Notes: generated by a model from the letters alone, not told the origin. DNA of 63,747 bases from CAZFVY01 sp964522665 (GCA_964522665.1 CAZFVY010000027.1:1-63747); one strand, 5' to 3'. Positions 26,502-34,913 are shown, counted from the stretch's first letter. A program made the numbers and translations.

Positions 26502-26888
26502 ATGTTACCCGCCGTGTCATCCCATCCGACCGCGCGATTGGTCGCGGACGCGAGCCTCTCGACGACGCAGTTGGGCGTCTGGCTGCTCGGGGCCGCGTTC
26601 GTCATGCAGTTGATTCCGAACATCCTGGCGATGGTTCGGTTCCTGCGGCGCGACAAGGAGCAGAACGAGGTCAGTTTCGCGGCGGAATACGCCGCGAAAT
26701 CGGACGTGGAGACGCTTTCCGAGCGTCTGGAGCGGGTCGAGCTGGGGATCGAGAACGTCAAGTCGGAGATCAAGGGCGACTGCCGCGAGCTGGATCGCCG
26801 CAGCGAGGACCGGATCACGAAGGTGCATGACCGGATCAACCAGGTGCTCGAAGCGGTGTTCGAGCTGCGCGGCAAGGTTGGCCCGTGA
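26502..26888 (+). CDS. TM plus coiled-coil phage protein (DUF2730/Mu gp25-like)
   Basis: 128 residues. One N-terminal TM helix (TTQLGVWLLGAAFVMQLIPNILAMVRFL, about 21-48) followed by a long charged coiled coil (VETLSERLERVELGIENVKSEIKG, DRINQVLEAVFELRGKV). This is the architecture of DUF2730-type proteins that precede the winged-helix and DUF3486 genes in Mu-like phages, exactly the context here. Function in those phages is unknown. Confidence 0.6.
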   Translation: MLPAVSSHPTARLVADASLSTTQLGVWLLGAAFVMQLIPNILAMVRFLRRDKEQNEVSFAAEYAAKSDVETLSERLERVELGIENVKSEIKGDCRELDRRSEDRITKVHDRINQVLEAVFELRGKVGP

Positions 26889-26907
26889 ATCGTGGGGAAA
26901 CGTTTTT

Positions 26908-27171
26908 ATGAATCCGTTGCGACGTGAATTGCAACTCCGCCGGGAGATTCTCCGGGCGCTCGATAGCTGCGACGGGCTGTTGCTGCCGGAGGACGCGTTG
27001 CTGCACGGGCTGCGTCTGGCGGTGGCGCCGGCGCCGCTCGGGAGCGAGTTCGCGGCGGCGTTGGAATTCTTGGAAGCGCAAAAACTGATTGTCGGCGTGC
27101 GGCCCCGGCTGGGCGGGCCGCCGAAATGGAAATTGAGCGACGAAGGCCGCGCCGAATTGGCCACCCTATGA
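26908..27171 (+). CDS. Winged-helix phage protein (Mu gp26/VpaChn25_0724-like)
   Basis: 87 residues. REILRALDSCDGLLLPEDALLHGLRL, FAAALEFLEAQKLIVGVRP and PPKWKLSDEGRAELATL give a helix-helix-wing layout typical of the small ArsR-like proteins found between the gp25-like and DUF3486 genes of Mu-like phages. A longer in-frame reading from 26827 has no support; ATG 26908 is preferred. It may be a DNA-binding packaging or late-gene factor. Confidence 0.65.
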   Translation: MNPLRRELQLRREILRALDSCDGLLLPEDALLHGLRLAVAPAPLGSEFAAALEFLEAQKLIVGVRPRLGGPPKWKLSDEGRAELATL

Positions 27172-27177
27172 ATCCGC

Positions 27178-27717
27178 ATGAACATGGTCGAAACCTCTCC
27201 GCGGGACCTCTCCGACGAGCAGCAGAGCCGAATGGCGGAATGGCTGCTGAACGGGCTGCCGTTTCACATCGTGCAGGAGTTGACGGTGAAGGAGTTTGGG
27301 CGCGCGTTCTCACATGTGGCGCTTTGCTTATTCTGGCGGGAAGTCTGTTGTCCGGAATTGGCGCGGCGGCGGCGGCAGGCGGCGGAGGCGGCACGCGCGC
27401 TGGCCGCGGAGGCGGCGGAGCTTCCGGGGCGGTTCGACCAGGCGACGATTGCGGCGCTGGAGCAGAAGGCGTTCGAGTTGGCGATCTCGCCGGCGGCGAA
27501 AGCGGCGGACACGCGGGCGATTTTCTCGCTGGTGTTGCAGGCGCGGGCGCAGGAGCTGGACCGCGAGCAGTTCGAACTGGAGAAGCAGAAGTTTACGCAG
27601 AAGCTCAAGTCGGACTTGGAAAAGGGGCTGGACGCGCTCTGGGCGGAGTTGAAGGGGAATCCGCCGGCGCTGGAGCTATTTCAACAATTCAAGGCGCTGA
27701 TCGCGGCGACGAAATGA
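27178..27717 (+). CDS. DUF3486-like protein, probable terminase small subunit (Mu gp27-like)
   Basis: 179 residues. The N-terminus (LSDEQQSRMAEWLLNGLPFHIVQELTVKEFG) looks like the helix-turn-helix of DUF3486 proteins, followed by a highly Ala/Glu-rich helical middle and FELEKQKFTQKLKSDLEKGLDALW. DUF3486 (Mu gp27) is encoded immediately before the large terminase in Mu-like phages and is thought to be the small terminase. Here its stop overlaps the terminase ATG by 4 bp. Confidence 0.7.
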   Translation: MNMVETSPRDLSDEQQSRMAEWLLNGLPFHIVQELTVKEFGRAFSHVALCLFWREVCCPELARRRRQAAEAARALAAEAAELPGRFDQATIAALEQKAFELAISPAAKAADTRAIFSLVLQARAQELDREQFELEKQKFTQKLKSDLEKGLDALWAELKGNPPALELFQQFKALIAATK

Positions 27718-29834
27718 AAGGGAGATCGAATCACGGACGGAGCCGGCGGCGGGCGGCGGCGCTCGCGAACGGCGCCACGGAGGGTTCCGCGGTGGCCGGG
27801 TTGGCGGAACGGATCGAGGCGGAGGGCCAGGCGCTGGAGTTGCCCGCGATTCGTTCGTTCGCGGAATTCCTGGCGGGTCACGCGCGGGTGCGGGCGGGTT
27901 CGAATTACGTGCCGTATCATTTCGCGGGGCGCGAGGCGCTGGCGCAGACCTGCGAGATCATCGATCGCGTGCTGGGGTCGGAGACCGGGCAGCCGTTGAA
28001 GGATTCGTCGCTGGCGATCTGCGGCGGCGCGCAATTTGGGAAGACGATCATCGTGCTCAACTTGAAGGCGTACGTGCTGGGCGTCTTGTTTCGCAATTGC
28101 GGTTATTACCTGCCGGACGACGATTTAGTGCAGGGAATTGTGGACACGAAGTTTCGCCCGGACGTGCTGGATCAGATTCCGTGGCTGGCGAACCTGACGC
28201 ACGTCGGCAAATCGCTGAACCAGTCGGGCAAGGCGGTCAATCGCAAAGGCGCCTTCATGGTGACGGACGGCAAGCGGAGCGCGCAGGGTTATATGCGCGG
28301 GATGGGGAAGATTCCGACGACATTTTCGATGGACGTGTTGATCGAGGACGAGAAGGACGATATTCCCGAGGCGCGAGCCAAGTTTCTGACGGGCCGGTTG
28401 ACGAGCAGCGACCTGCGCTTCCGGCTGAGCATCGGCACGCAGCGGTATCACGGCGCGGGGCAGAACAAGGAGTTTCTGGAGGGCACGCAGCACGTCGTAG
28501 CGCTGACTTGTCCGCAGTGCGGGCGGCAGGTGAATCCCGAGGAGGGTTGGCCGCAGATTTGCCGGATGGCGGTGACGGGACAACCGCGCCCGACTGATCC
28601 GGCGCTGACCTACGAGGGGGATTTTAAGCGAGCGGGCGAGGGCCTGTCGGCGGCCCCGTTCGATCCGACGGGGAGTTATTACCTGGCGTGCGACGAGTGC
28701 GGCGCGGAGCTGGATCGCCGGGGCGCGCGGTTGGTGGCGCGGTTTCCCGAGCGGGAAGCGCTGCGCAAGTGGTCGGTCCGCATTTCGCAGATCGGGATCG
28801 CGGCGATCGAGTTGAATCAAATTGTCGCGGACTGGCGCTCGAACGCCGTGAAGGACCCCGAGTGCATGGCGGCGTTTTGCTGCGACCGGCTCGCGATGCC
28901 GAAATCGACCAGCCAGGCGTTGACGCCGCGCGTTCTGGAACGGGCACGAGCGCTGGAGAGGTTTTCGTTGTCGCTCGACGGCGTCGCGGTGTCGAAGGCG
29001 TTCGGAACGCCGGCCACGAGCGGAGCGCCGGCGCGTTACGCGGGCTTGGACATGGGCGACCGCTGCTGGTTCGTGGCGCGCGAGGTCGAGTCGCCGTTGG
29101 TCAAGCGGGTGATCTGGCTGGAACAATTGTCGGCGGAGAAAATCCGTTCCCGGGTTCCGGCGCTGTTCCAGACGCTGGGGTTGACCTGCCTATTCGTGGA
29201 TGCGGGGCCGTTGCGCGACACGTCGCGGGACCTTTGCCTGATCCTGAATGGGTTGGTGGAGTTTCAACCGCCGCGCGTCGCCGATCCGGACCGGGCGTTC
29301 ATCGCGTTCCCGGGCGGGCTGGTTTGGGACGGGCCGAACGTCCGCTGGCGAGGGCTGCGCGCGGCGGCGGTGGAATTCACGCTGAAGGACAGCCAGGGAG
29401 TGAAACACAAATTGGGGATCACGCAGGACGGGCGCTATTACCCGCTCATTCAGTGCCATCGGGACGAGACGATTCAGCGGGTGGTGAACGAGTTTCTTAC
29501 CGCGGAGGAAGGGGTGATCGACGTGCGCGACGGGAGACTTCGCACCGAGCCGCTTATGCGCCTGCCGCGGCGTGAACCGGGCGCGCCGGCGATTCTGGAG
29601 GTCTTTGACCGGCATCTGCTCACCGGCAGCCGGAAGGAGCGGGACGAGAAGGGGAAGGCGAACTCGTTCGTCGATCATTGCGAAAACCATTTCCTGCTGG
29701 CCGACGCTTACTCGGCGCTGGCCGAGAACGTCGCCTCGCAACGCCCGGCGTTCGCGCCCGGGACGATCAAGGCGTTTGACAGTGAGCGCGCCGCCACCCT
29801 GGCGGGTCGGCGTGATCGCAACGTGAGCGCGTAA
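27714..29834 (+). CDS. Phage terminase large subunit, GpA-like
   Basis: 706 residues from ATG 27714 (the frame runs open upstream to 27126 but overlaps real genes there). The packaging motor has an ATPase with Walker A-like GGAQFGKTI (104-112), Walker B-like MDVLIEDEKDD (about 206-216), a TQRYHGAGQ coupling region, and two CxxC pairs, CPQCG (about 266) and CDECG (about 326), typical of GpA terminases. A nuclease domain begins about 440 (YAGLDMGDR) with acidic LFVDAGPLRD later. GpA-type motors are usual in lambda-like phages, so pairing with a Mu-type portal is mosaic. Overlaps the preceding gene by 4 bp. Confidence 0.87.
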   Translation: MKGRSNHGRSRRRAAALANGATEGSAVAGLAERIEAEGQALELPAIRSFAEFLAGHARVRAGSNYVPYHFAGREALAQTCEIIDRVLGSETGQPLKDSSLAICGGAQFGKTIIVLNLKAYVLGVLFRNCGYYLPDDDLVQGIVDTKFRPDVLDQIPWLANLTHVGKSLNQSGKAVNRKGAFMVTDGKRSAQGYMRGMGKIPTTFSMDVLIEDEKDDIPEARAKFLTGRLTSSDLRFRLSIGTQRYHGAGQNKEFLEGTQHVVALTCPQCGRQVNPEEGWPQICRMAVTGQPRPTDPALTYEGDFKRAGEGLSAAPFDPTGSYYLACDECGAELDRRGARLVARFPEREALRKWSVRISQIGIAAIELNQIVADWRSNAVKDPECMAAFCCDRLAMPKSTSQALTPRVLERARALERFSLSLDGVAVSKAFGTPATSGAPARYAGLDMGDRCWFVAREVESPLVKRVIWLEQLSAEKIRSRVPALFQTLGLTCLFVDAGPLRDTSRDLCLILNGLVEFQPPRVADPDRAFIAFPGGLVWDGPNVRWRGLRAAAVEFTLKDSQGVKHKLGITQDGRYYPLIQCHRDETIQRVVNEFLTAEEGVIDVRDGRLRTEPLMRLPRREPGAPAILEVFDRHLLTGSRKERDEKGKANSFVDHCENHFLLADAYSALAENVASQRPAFAPGTIKAFDSERAATLAGRRDRNVSA

Positions 29835-29840
29835 ACGCGA

Positions 29841-31499
29841 ATGAAATTGCCACTTATGAAAATGCCCAAACCAACGTTGCTCGGCCGTTTCCGGTCGGTG
29901 GTTAAGGGGTTGGTCAATCGAGGGGAGGCGCGTGGCGCGAGAGCGGCAGAGCGCGAACTTTTGCGGGAGAAAATGAGCGGGCCGGCGGCGGAAACGATTC
30001 CGGGACTCGACACGGGCGGGGCGAAGGGGTTGAACCTGCAATCGTTGGTCAACGCGGCGAATGTCTGGCGCGAGTATTACAATCCACTGCACCAATTGAC
30101 GCTGCAACGGGCGGTGGCGCTCTTGCAGGCGGAGCAGCGCGGGCTGTATGCGGACCTGCAGTGGACCTACAAGTTCATCGAGGAGCGATTCCCGACGCTT
30201 TTCGCGCTGATTGAACGGCGGGCGTCCGCGATCCTGGAACTGGATTACCATTTCAAGACGATCCCGGAGGAGAAGTGGCCGGCGGGCGCCACGCGCGAGC
30301 TGGCGGAGGCGCAGGCGGCGGCGCTGCGCCAGGCGTACGAGAGGATCGACAATCTGAAGGAGGCGATCGAGTTTCTCGCGCTGGCGACGTTTCGGGGGTT
30401 CAGTCACTTGGAGAAGATCTACGCCCAAGGCGGCGTAGATCAGAATCCGCTGGAGGGAGCGGATCCGAACGCGTTGTCGATTCCGGGGGCGGGTGGAGAG
30501 GCGGTTCGCGGAGTGGTGGATGGTTACGCGCAGCCGCTGCCGTCGCAACCCAGTCACGGCTCGGCAGAGCCTCGCCCCACCACCATTGGATACGGCGCGG
30601 TCGAGGCTCAGTGGCGTCGAAGCGATGGCGAGGACGGAGCAGAGCCTCGCCCCACCAAGAGTTCAACGAAGAATGGGCACGACGAGATTGTGCATCTGGA
30701 GCCGGTCGAGCAGTGGCATTGGACGCGGAAGAGTTTGTACGCGCCATGGCTTTACAACGCGAACGCGATGCAGACGAACTTCGGGGTCGAGGTTCCGGCG
30801 GCGCGGTTCATCATTCGCGAGGTCAAACGTCCGATCAATCGGCTCGCGCTCATCCTGTTCATCAAACAGAACCTGGGGCAAAAGGATTGGGACGCGTTCG
30901 TGGAGATTTACGGGATTCCGAACTGCATCATCCTGGGGCCGCCGAACGTGCCGGTGGAAAAGGAGAGCGATTACCAGGAAGCCGCGGAAAACGTGGCGAA
31001 AGGGGCGAGCGGGTATTTGCCGAACGGCAGCGATGTCAAGTATCCGACCGAGCCGCGCGGGCAGAATCCGTTCGCGGAGTATCTGCGGCGCCTGGACGAA
31101 CAATTGATTTTGGTCGGGACGGGCGGGTTGCTGACGATGCTGACGCAGAGCGGCAGCGGGACCCTGGCGGGCGCGGCGCACCAGGAGACGTTCGAGCTGA
31201 TCGCCAAGGCGGAAGCGGGGCGAATCTCCGAGGTGTTCCAGAGGCAACTCGACGCTGAGATTCTCGCGCGGCAATTCCCCGGCCAGCCCCGGCTCGCCTA
31301 TTTCGAACTGGCGGCCAACGAGGAGACCGACGTTGCGGCGGTGGTCGAGCAGGTCAATAAACTGGCGGTCGCGGGCTACCGAGTGGAGCGGGAGTTCCTG
31401 GCGGAGAAAACGGGGTACGCGTTCGAGACGGCGGTGGCGCCAGCCGTGGTCCCGCGGGGCGAATCGGACGACGCGCTTCCAACCGAACGAAACGGCTAA
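29841..31499 (+). CDS. Portal protein, DUF935 (Mu gp29-like)
   Basis: 552 residues. DUF935 landmarks: LYADLQWTYKFIEERFPTLFALIERRASAILELDY, AIEFLALATFRGFSHLEKIY, the later WHWTRKSLYAPWLYN, FIIREVKRPINRLALILFIKQNLGQKDWDAFVEIYGIP, VPVEKESDYQEAAENVAKGASGYLPNGSDVKY, GGLLTMLTQSGSGTLAG and ISEVFQRQLDAEIL. The portal is the dodecameric DNA gate of the head. Residues about 234-275 are encoded by two in-frame copies of the host CCTCGCCCCACC repeat (HGSAEPRPT, GAEPRPT) and their spacer, an insertion that keeps the frame open and falls between two conserved blocks. Confidence 0.88.
   Translation: MKLPLMKMPKPTLLGRFRSVVKGLVNRGEARGARAAERELLREKMSGPAAETIPGLDTGGAKGLNLQSLVNAANVWREYYNPLHQLTLQRAVALLQAEQRGLYADLQWTYKFIEERFPTLFALIERRASAILELDYHFKTIPEEKWPAGATRELAEAQAAALRQAYERIDNLKEAIEFLALATFRGFSHLEKIYAQGGVDQNPLEGADPNALSIPGAGGEAVRGVVDGYAQPLPSQPSHGSAEPRPTTIGYGAVEAQWRRSDGEDGAEPRPTKSSTKNGHDEIVHLEPVEQWHWTRKSLYAPWLYNANAMQTNFGVEVPAARFIIREVKRPINRLALILFIKQNLGQKDWDAFVEIYGIPNCIILGPPNVPVEKESDYQEAAENVAKGASGYLPNGSDVKYPTEPRGQNPFAEYLRRLDEQLILVGTGGLLTMLTQSGSGTLAGAAHQETFELIAKAEAGRISEVFQRQLDAEILARQFPGQPRLAYFELAANEETDVAAVVEQVNKLAVAGYRVEREFLAEKTGYAFETAVAPAVVPRGESDDALPTERNG
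30555..30657 (+). repeat. Two REP-like repeats inserted in frame inside the portal gene
   Basis: CACGGCTCGGCAGAGCCTCG + CCCCACC (30555-30583) and GGAGCAGAGCCTCGCCCCACC (30634-30657). The same element is intergenic at 11572-11662, 19335-19362, 19623-19650 and 63655-63680. It reads as HGSAEPRPT and GAEPRPT in the portal frame. Confidence 0.9.
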
Positions 31500-31530
31500 C
31501 CGGCCATCGATCGATCAACTCACTGAACCT

Positions 31531-32718
31531 ATGAATCTGCCCCTGCTCAATCGTTCCGCGGACGGACAATTTCAACCGCCGGTGGATGGCTGGTATCATT
31601 TGGCGCCGAAGGGCGAATTCGCGCACCCGGAGACCGGCTGGTCGCAGGTGATCGATGAACGCGCGCTGCATAGTATTGTGCAGCGATTTCGCCAGGAGGC
31701 CGCGCGGCCGAACTTCACGGGGCTGCTGGTCGATTTCGAGCATTTTAGTTACGACCCGGGCAAGTCTTCGGAGGCGGCCGGGTGGATTCAGGACCTGGAT
31801 GGCCGGCCCGACGGACTGTGGGGCGCGATCCGCTGGAGCGACGTGGGCGAGAGCGCGATTCGGAACGGGCGTTACCGGCTGGTTTCGCCGACCTGGACCG
31901 CGCGCGACGTCGAGCGGCTGGACGAACGGCGCATCCGGCCGTTGCGGCTCGACTCCGCGGGGCTGACGAACAACCCGAATCTCAAGGGCATGGTCCCGCT
32001 TTCCAATCGCCAGCCCGCTCTCATTTTAGCGGCCGACCACGGCGTTCCGCCGGGATTCCCCGCCGCAAATCTCCCGCGCACCGGCGCCGGAGACACAACC
32101 CCAACCCAAGGAAACATGAAACCATTGTATCTCGCCTTGGGACTGTCCGCCGAGGCCTCGGAAGAGGCCGCGCTGGCGGAGGTCACCAAGCTCAAGAACC
32201 GCGCCGCGGCCGCCGAAGCCGAGCTGGCGCCGCTGCGCAATCGCAACGCGGAACTGGAGGCCAGCGCCGCCGAATTGCTGGGCGCGCAAGTCGAACACGA
32301 TTTGGCCCGGTTCGCCCCGCGGTTCAAACCGGAGGCGCGCGACAAGTGGCGCGCCGCGCTGCTGGCCAACCGGGCGGGCGCGCTCGAGCTGCTGGAGTCG
32401 CTCGCGATCGGCGCCGGGCCGGGCGCGTCGGCGAGTCGCGCGGACTGGACGCGCCCAGGAGCGCCTGTGACGGGAGTGAGCGGAGGCGCCGGCCGTTCGC
32501 CGATTCACAACCGGGCCGAGGCGGTTCCGCCCAACGGTGATTTTCTCGCTGGCGTGGGCGCGCGTCCCGGTGAACACCCGTTTTTGAACCGCGCGCGCGA
32601 GCTGGCGGAAAAGCGGCAATGCGGCTTGCCGGAGGCAATCATGCAGTTGGCGCGTTCCGAGCCGGCCGCCTACCGCGACTACGCGCTGGCCATCAACGGC
32701 CTGGCCGCCACGAATTAA
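31531..32718 (+). CDS. Phage head maturation protease with C-terminal scaffold (Mu I-like)
   Basis: 395 residues from ATG 31531; upstream in-frame residues overlap the portal. The protease half (1-195) has GWYHLAPKGEFAHPE, LLVDFEHFSYDPGKSSEAAGWIQDL, GLWGAIRWSDVGESAI and YRLVSPTW, the Mu gpI pattern with the DxEH motif. A Pro/Thr-rich linker ends at residue 195 and the rest is a helical scaffold. By analogy with Mu gpI/gpZ it processes scaffold and capsid during head assembly. An internal start (32116) probably yields the scaffold alone. Confidence 0.85.
   Translation: MNLPLLNRSADGQFQPPVDGWYHLAPKGEFAHPETGWSQVIDERALHSIVQRFRQEAARPNFTGLLVDFEHFSYDPGKSSEAAGWIQDLDGRPDGLWGAIRWSDVGESAIRNGRYRLVSPTWTARDVERLDERRIRPLRLDSAGLTNNPNLKGMVPLSNRQPALILAADHGVPPGFPAANLPRTGAGDTTPTQGNMKPLYLALGLSAEASEEAALAEVTKLKNRAAAAEAELAPLRNRNAELEASAAELLGAQVEHDLARFAPRFKPEARDKWRAALLANRAGALELLESLAIGAGPGASASRADWTRPGAPVTGVSGGAGRSPIHNRAEAVPPNGDFLAGVGARPGEHPFLNRARELAEKRQCGLPEAIMQLARSEPAAYRDYALAINGLAATN
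32116..32718 (+). CDS. Nested head scaffolding protein (Mu Z-like), in-frame internal start
   Basis: 200 residues, same frame and stop as the protease. The internal ATG is preceded by AAGGAA, one of the few Shine-Dalgarno-like sequences here, and by CAACCCCAAC, a decamer shared with the capsid, DUF2190 and tail-tube genes. The product starts MKPLYLALGLSAEASEEAAL, then a coiled coil (LKNRAAAAEAELAPLRNRNAELEAS), as in Mu gpZ scaffolds. It would be the abundant scaffold, while the full-length form supplies protease. Confidence 0.7.
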   Translation: MKPLYLALGLSAEASEEAALAEVTKLKNRAAAAEAELAPLRNRNAELEASAAELLGAQVEHDLARFAPRFKPEARDKWRAALLANRAGALELLESLAIGAGPGASASRADWTRPGAPVTGVSGGAGRSPIHNRAEAVPPNGDFLAGVGARPGEHPFLNRARELAEKRQCGLPEAIMQLARSEPAAYRDYALAINGLAATN

Positions 32719-32760
32719 CCGAAAAACCAAAATCCTCAACCCTAACTCCTCTCTCTCATT

Positions 32761-33330
32761 ATGGGACAATCCTACGTAGATCAAGGCTACCGCACTTACA
32801 CGGAGCACGTCGCCGGCGCGCTGGACGGCAAGGAAATGTACGTCGTCGAACTCGCGTCGGACGGACGCGTGCAACTCTACACCGGCGCGGGCGCTTCGCC
32901 GGCCCTGGGCGTCGCCTTCCAAAAGTTGAAGCCTGGCGCGGTGGATGTGCAGATTCGCCTGCTTGGCAAGAGCGGCACCGTCAAAGTCGTTCAGAACGGA
33001 GCCGTGGCGTGCGGCGCCCGCGTGGCCGCGGTGAGCGGCGGCAAGGTCGGCGCGGCGAATCCAGGCGACCGGGTCATCGGACTCAAGTTGACGCCCGGCA
33101 CCGGCGCAGACGGTGACGTGATCGAGATTCTCGACGAGCCGGAGCCGTACTTCGGAACCCCGAGCGCGTACGCCATGACGCTTGGCCTTGGCCTCATCGG
33201 GTCGGCTTGCGTCGGCGGCGCCTACAATTCGGCCTCGATGGCGAACGTGCTGAACGTGATCGAGGAGTTGAACGCCGACATGCACGCCCTGGTCACGGCG
33301 ATCAAGGCCCACGGCATCGCCATCCAATAA
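32761..33330 (+). CDS. DUF2190-like capsid decoration/stabilisation protein
   Basis: 189 residues. Strand-rich VVELASDGRVQLYTGAGASPALGVAFQKL, VQIRLLGKSGTVKVVQNGAVACGARV and GDRVIGLKLTPGTGADGDVIEILDEP match the DUF2190-type head proteins encoded next to major capsid genes; the C-terminal ~50 residues are helical. It has no Shine-Dalgarno but CAACCCTAAC lies 14 bases before the ATG. The place between protease/scaffold and capsid supports a head decoration role. Confidence 0.75.
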   Translation: MGQSYVDQGYRTYTEHVAGALDGKEMYVVELASDGRVQLYTGAGASPALGVAFQKLKPGAVDVQIRLLGKSGTVKVVQNGAVACGARVAAVSGGKVGAANPGDRVIGLKLTPGTGADGDVIEILDEPEPYFGTPSAYAMTLGLGLIGSACVGGAYNSASMANVLNVIEELNADMHALVTAIKAHGIAIQ

Positions 33331-33412
33331 CCAAAAACGTTGAACTCCGTCCACCGCGCAGGTGAACGAGTTCGCCATCCAACCAGACCATTATACCCAA
33401 CCCCAATTCACC

Positions 33413-34336
33413 ATGATCGTTACCGCCACAGCCAACCCCGTGCTTTCGCAACTCCTGGTCAAATTCATGCAGGACGCGCGGGAGTTCGTCGGGAGCAAAC
33501 TGTTCCCGTATTTTTTCACGCCGCTGCAGAGCGCGGCCTACTACGTCTTTGACCGCGAAAACATGCTGAACGCGCCGACGAGCATCGCGCGCGGTCCCGG
33601 CGGACCGTACACGCGGACGCGCATGCGCCTGTCCGACGACACTTACAACTGCCGCGAGTACGGCCACGAGGAACCGGTGGATGACCGCGAGCGCAAGAAA
33701 TACTCGATCGCGTTCGACGCGGACGCCGCCGCGGTCCGGCGGCTGGCCTACATCCTGGCGCTCAATTACGAGCAGCGCGTCCAGGCCGCGGCGGCCACGC
33801 TCAGCGGCAATACGCCGAGCGCGACATGGGACGATTACACCAATTCGAACCCGATGGCCGACGTCGATGCCGCACGTGAGTCGATCCACAACGCCACGGG
33901 ATTGGACCCGAACCTCATGGTGATCAGCCGGCCGGTTTACTTCAAATTGAAGGAGCATCCGAAGATTCTGGACAAGATCAAATACACGCAGCGCGGCATC
34001 GTGCTGCCGGAAATTCTCGCGGCGGTGTTTCAGGTGGATGAGGTCGCGGTCGCGGGCGGAATCCAAAACGCCGCGGCCGAAGGGCAGACGGTCAATCCCG
34101 CGAACATCTGGGGCAAGGACGTCTATCTGGCGCACGTCAACGCCGCGCAGGACTTGCAGGCGCCGACGTTCGGCCGGACGTTCGCGTGGACGGAGGAAAC
34201 GGGTCCCGAGGGTGTGCTGATCGAGAGTTATCGGGACGAGACGATCCGCGCCGACGTGCATCGCGCGCGGCAGGACGCGGACGAGAAAATCCTCGGGGCC
34301 GAAGCCGGCTACCGCATCTCGGGAGCGATCGCGTGA
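33413..34336 (+). CDS. Major capsid protein (HK97-fold, Mu T-like position)
   Basis: 307 residues from ATG 33413; a GTG at 33362 would add 17 residues, but the ATG is preceded by CAACCCCAAT as in the other abundant virion genes. Features: ATANPVLSQLLVKFMQDAREFVGSKLFPYF (N-arm), SDDTYNCREYGHEEPVDDRER, QAAAATLSGNTPSATWDDYTNSNPMADVDAARESIHNATGLDPNLMVISRPVYFKLKEHPKI and a C-terminal GPEGVLIESYRDETIRADVHRARQDADEKIL. This is the layout of a Mu/HK97-type major capsid protein. It self-assembles around the scaffold with the portal at one vertex. Confidence 0.85.
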   Translation: MIVTATANPVLSQLLVKFMQDAREFVGSKLFPYFFTPLQSAAYYVFDRENMLNAPTSIARGPGGPYTRTRMRLSDDTYNCREYGHEEPVDDRERKKYSIAFDADAAAVRRLAYILALNYEQRVQAAAATLSGNTPSATWDDYTNSNPMADVDAARESIHNATGLDPNLMVISRPVYFKLKEHPKILDKIKYTQRGIVLPEILAAVFQVDEVAVAGGIQNAAAEGQTVNPANIWGKDVYLAHVNAAQDLQAPTFGRTFAWTEETGPEGVLIESYRDETIRADVHRARQDADEKILGAEAGYRISGAIA

Positions 34337-34338
34337 CA

Positions 34339-34430
34339 AAAGGCTGAAGGATAAAGGCTAAATGCTAAAGTGAGACCGAAACATCCTGCCGTTACTTCAG
34401 CCCTCAGACCTTAGCCTTCAGCCTTCTTTC
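34339..34430. repeat. Inverted pair of heptad arrays between capsid and DUF1320 genes
   Basis: Left array AAAGGCTGAAGGATAAAGGC... (34339-34372) and right array in the opposite sense (ACTTCAGCCCTCAGACC..., 34394-34428) would pair as a hairpin with a roughly 21-base loop. The right array ends a few bases before the next ATG. Confidence 0.85.
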
Positions 34431-34434
34431 TGAT

Positions 34435-34878
34435 ATGTGGCTCGCCATTACTGAAGCGCACCTGCTCAGCCGCCTGAGCGGAACGGAGTTGACGAAGCTC
34501 CGTTCCGCCGCGCTGGGCAACGGGCAGGCGGACCCGGTGCAGCCGGTGATCGATGAAGTCAGCGCGTATGTGCGGGGCTTCGTCGGACGGCGGTATCCGC
34601 TGGGCGAAGCGGGCACGATTCCGCAGGAACTTCTGCGGGCGGCGCTCGCCTTGATCGTCGTGGAGTTAATGTCACGCGTCGCCGGGGTCGTGACCGACCC
34701 GAAGGGCGAGCGCAAGTCGGCCGCTGACAAGGCGGAGGAACTATTGCAGGCGGTCGCCGACGGGCGCTTCGCGGTCGAGGCGCCGGTCACGCAAACGACG
34801 GCGACGATCAGCAACCCCAGCCCGAATGTGCCCGATCGTCCGTTGCGGTTCTCGAGCGGCGAGCAGGAAGGACTTTGA
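34435..34878 (+). CDS. DUF1320 head-tail joining protein (Mu gp36-like)
   Basis: 147 residues. DUF1320 pattern: ITEAHLLSRLSGTELTKL, PVIDEVSAYVRGFVGRRYPLG, IPQELLRAALALIVVELMSRV, GERKSAADKAEELLQAVADGRF and a Pro-rich tail ending RPLRFSSGEQEGL. In Mu-like phages gp36 follows the capsid genes and is a connector/head-completion protein. The start lies at the end of an inverted heptad array. Confidence 0.85.
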   Translation: MWLAITEAHLLSRLSGTELTKLRSAALGNGQADPVQPVIDEVSAYVRGFVGRRYPLGEAGTIPQELLRAALALIVVELMSRVAGVVTDPKGERKSAADKAEELLQAVADGRFAVEAPVTQTTATISNPSPNVPDRPLRFSSGEQEGL

Positions 34879-34913
34879 GCAAAGGCTAAGGGCTAAATTC
34901 TGAAGGCTGAAGT
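34879..34913 (+). repeat. Heptad array overlapping the next start codon
   Basis: Units AAAGGCTAAGGGCTAAATTC and TGAAGGCTGAA directly abut, and the last unit contributes to, the GTG start at 34912. It starts immediately after the DUF1320 stop. Confidence 0.85.
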
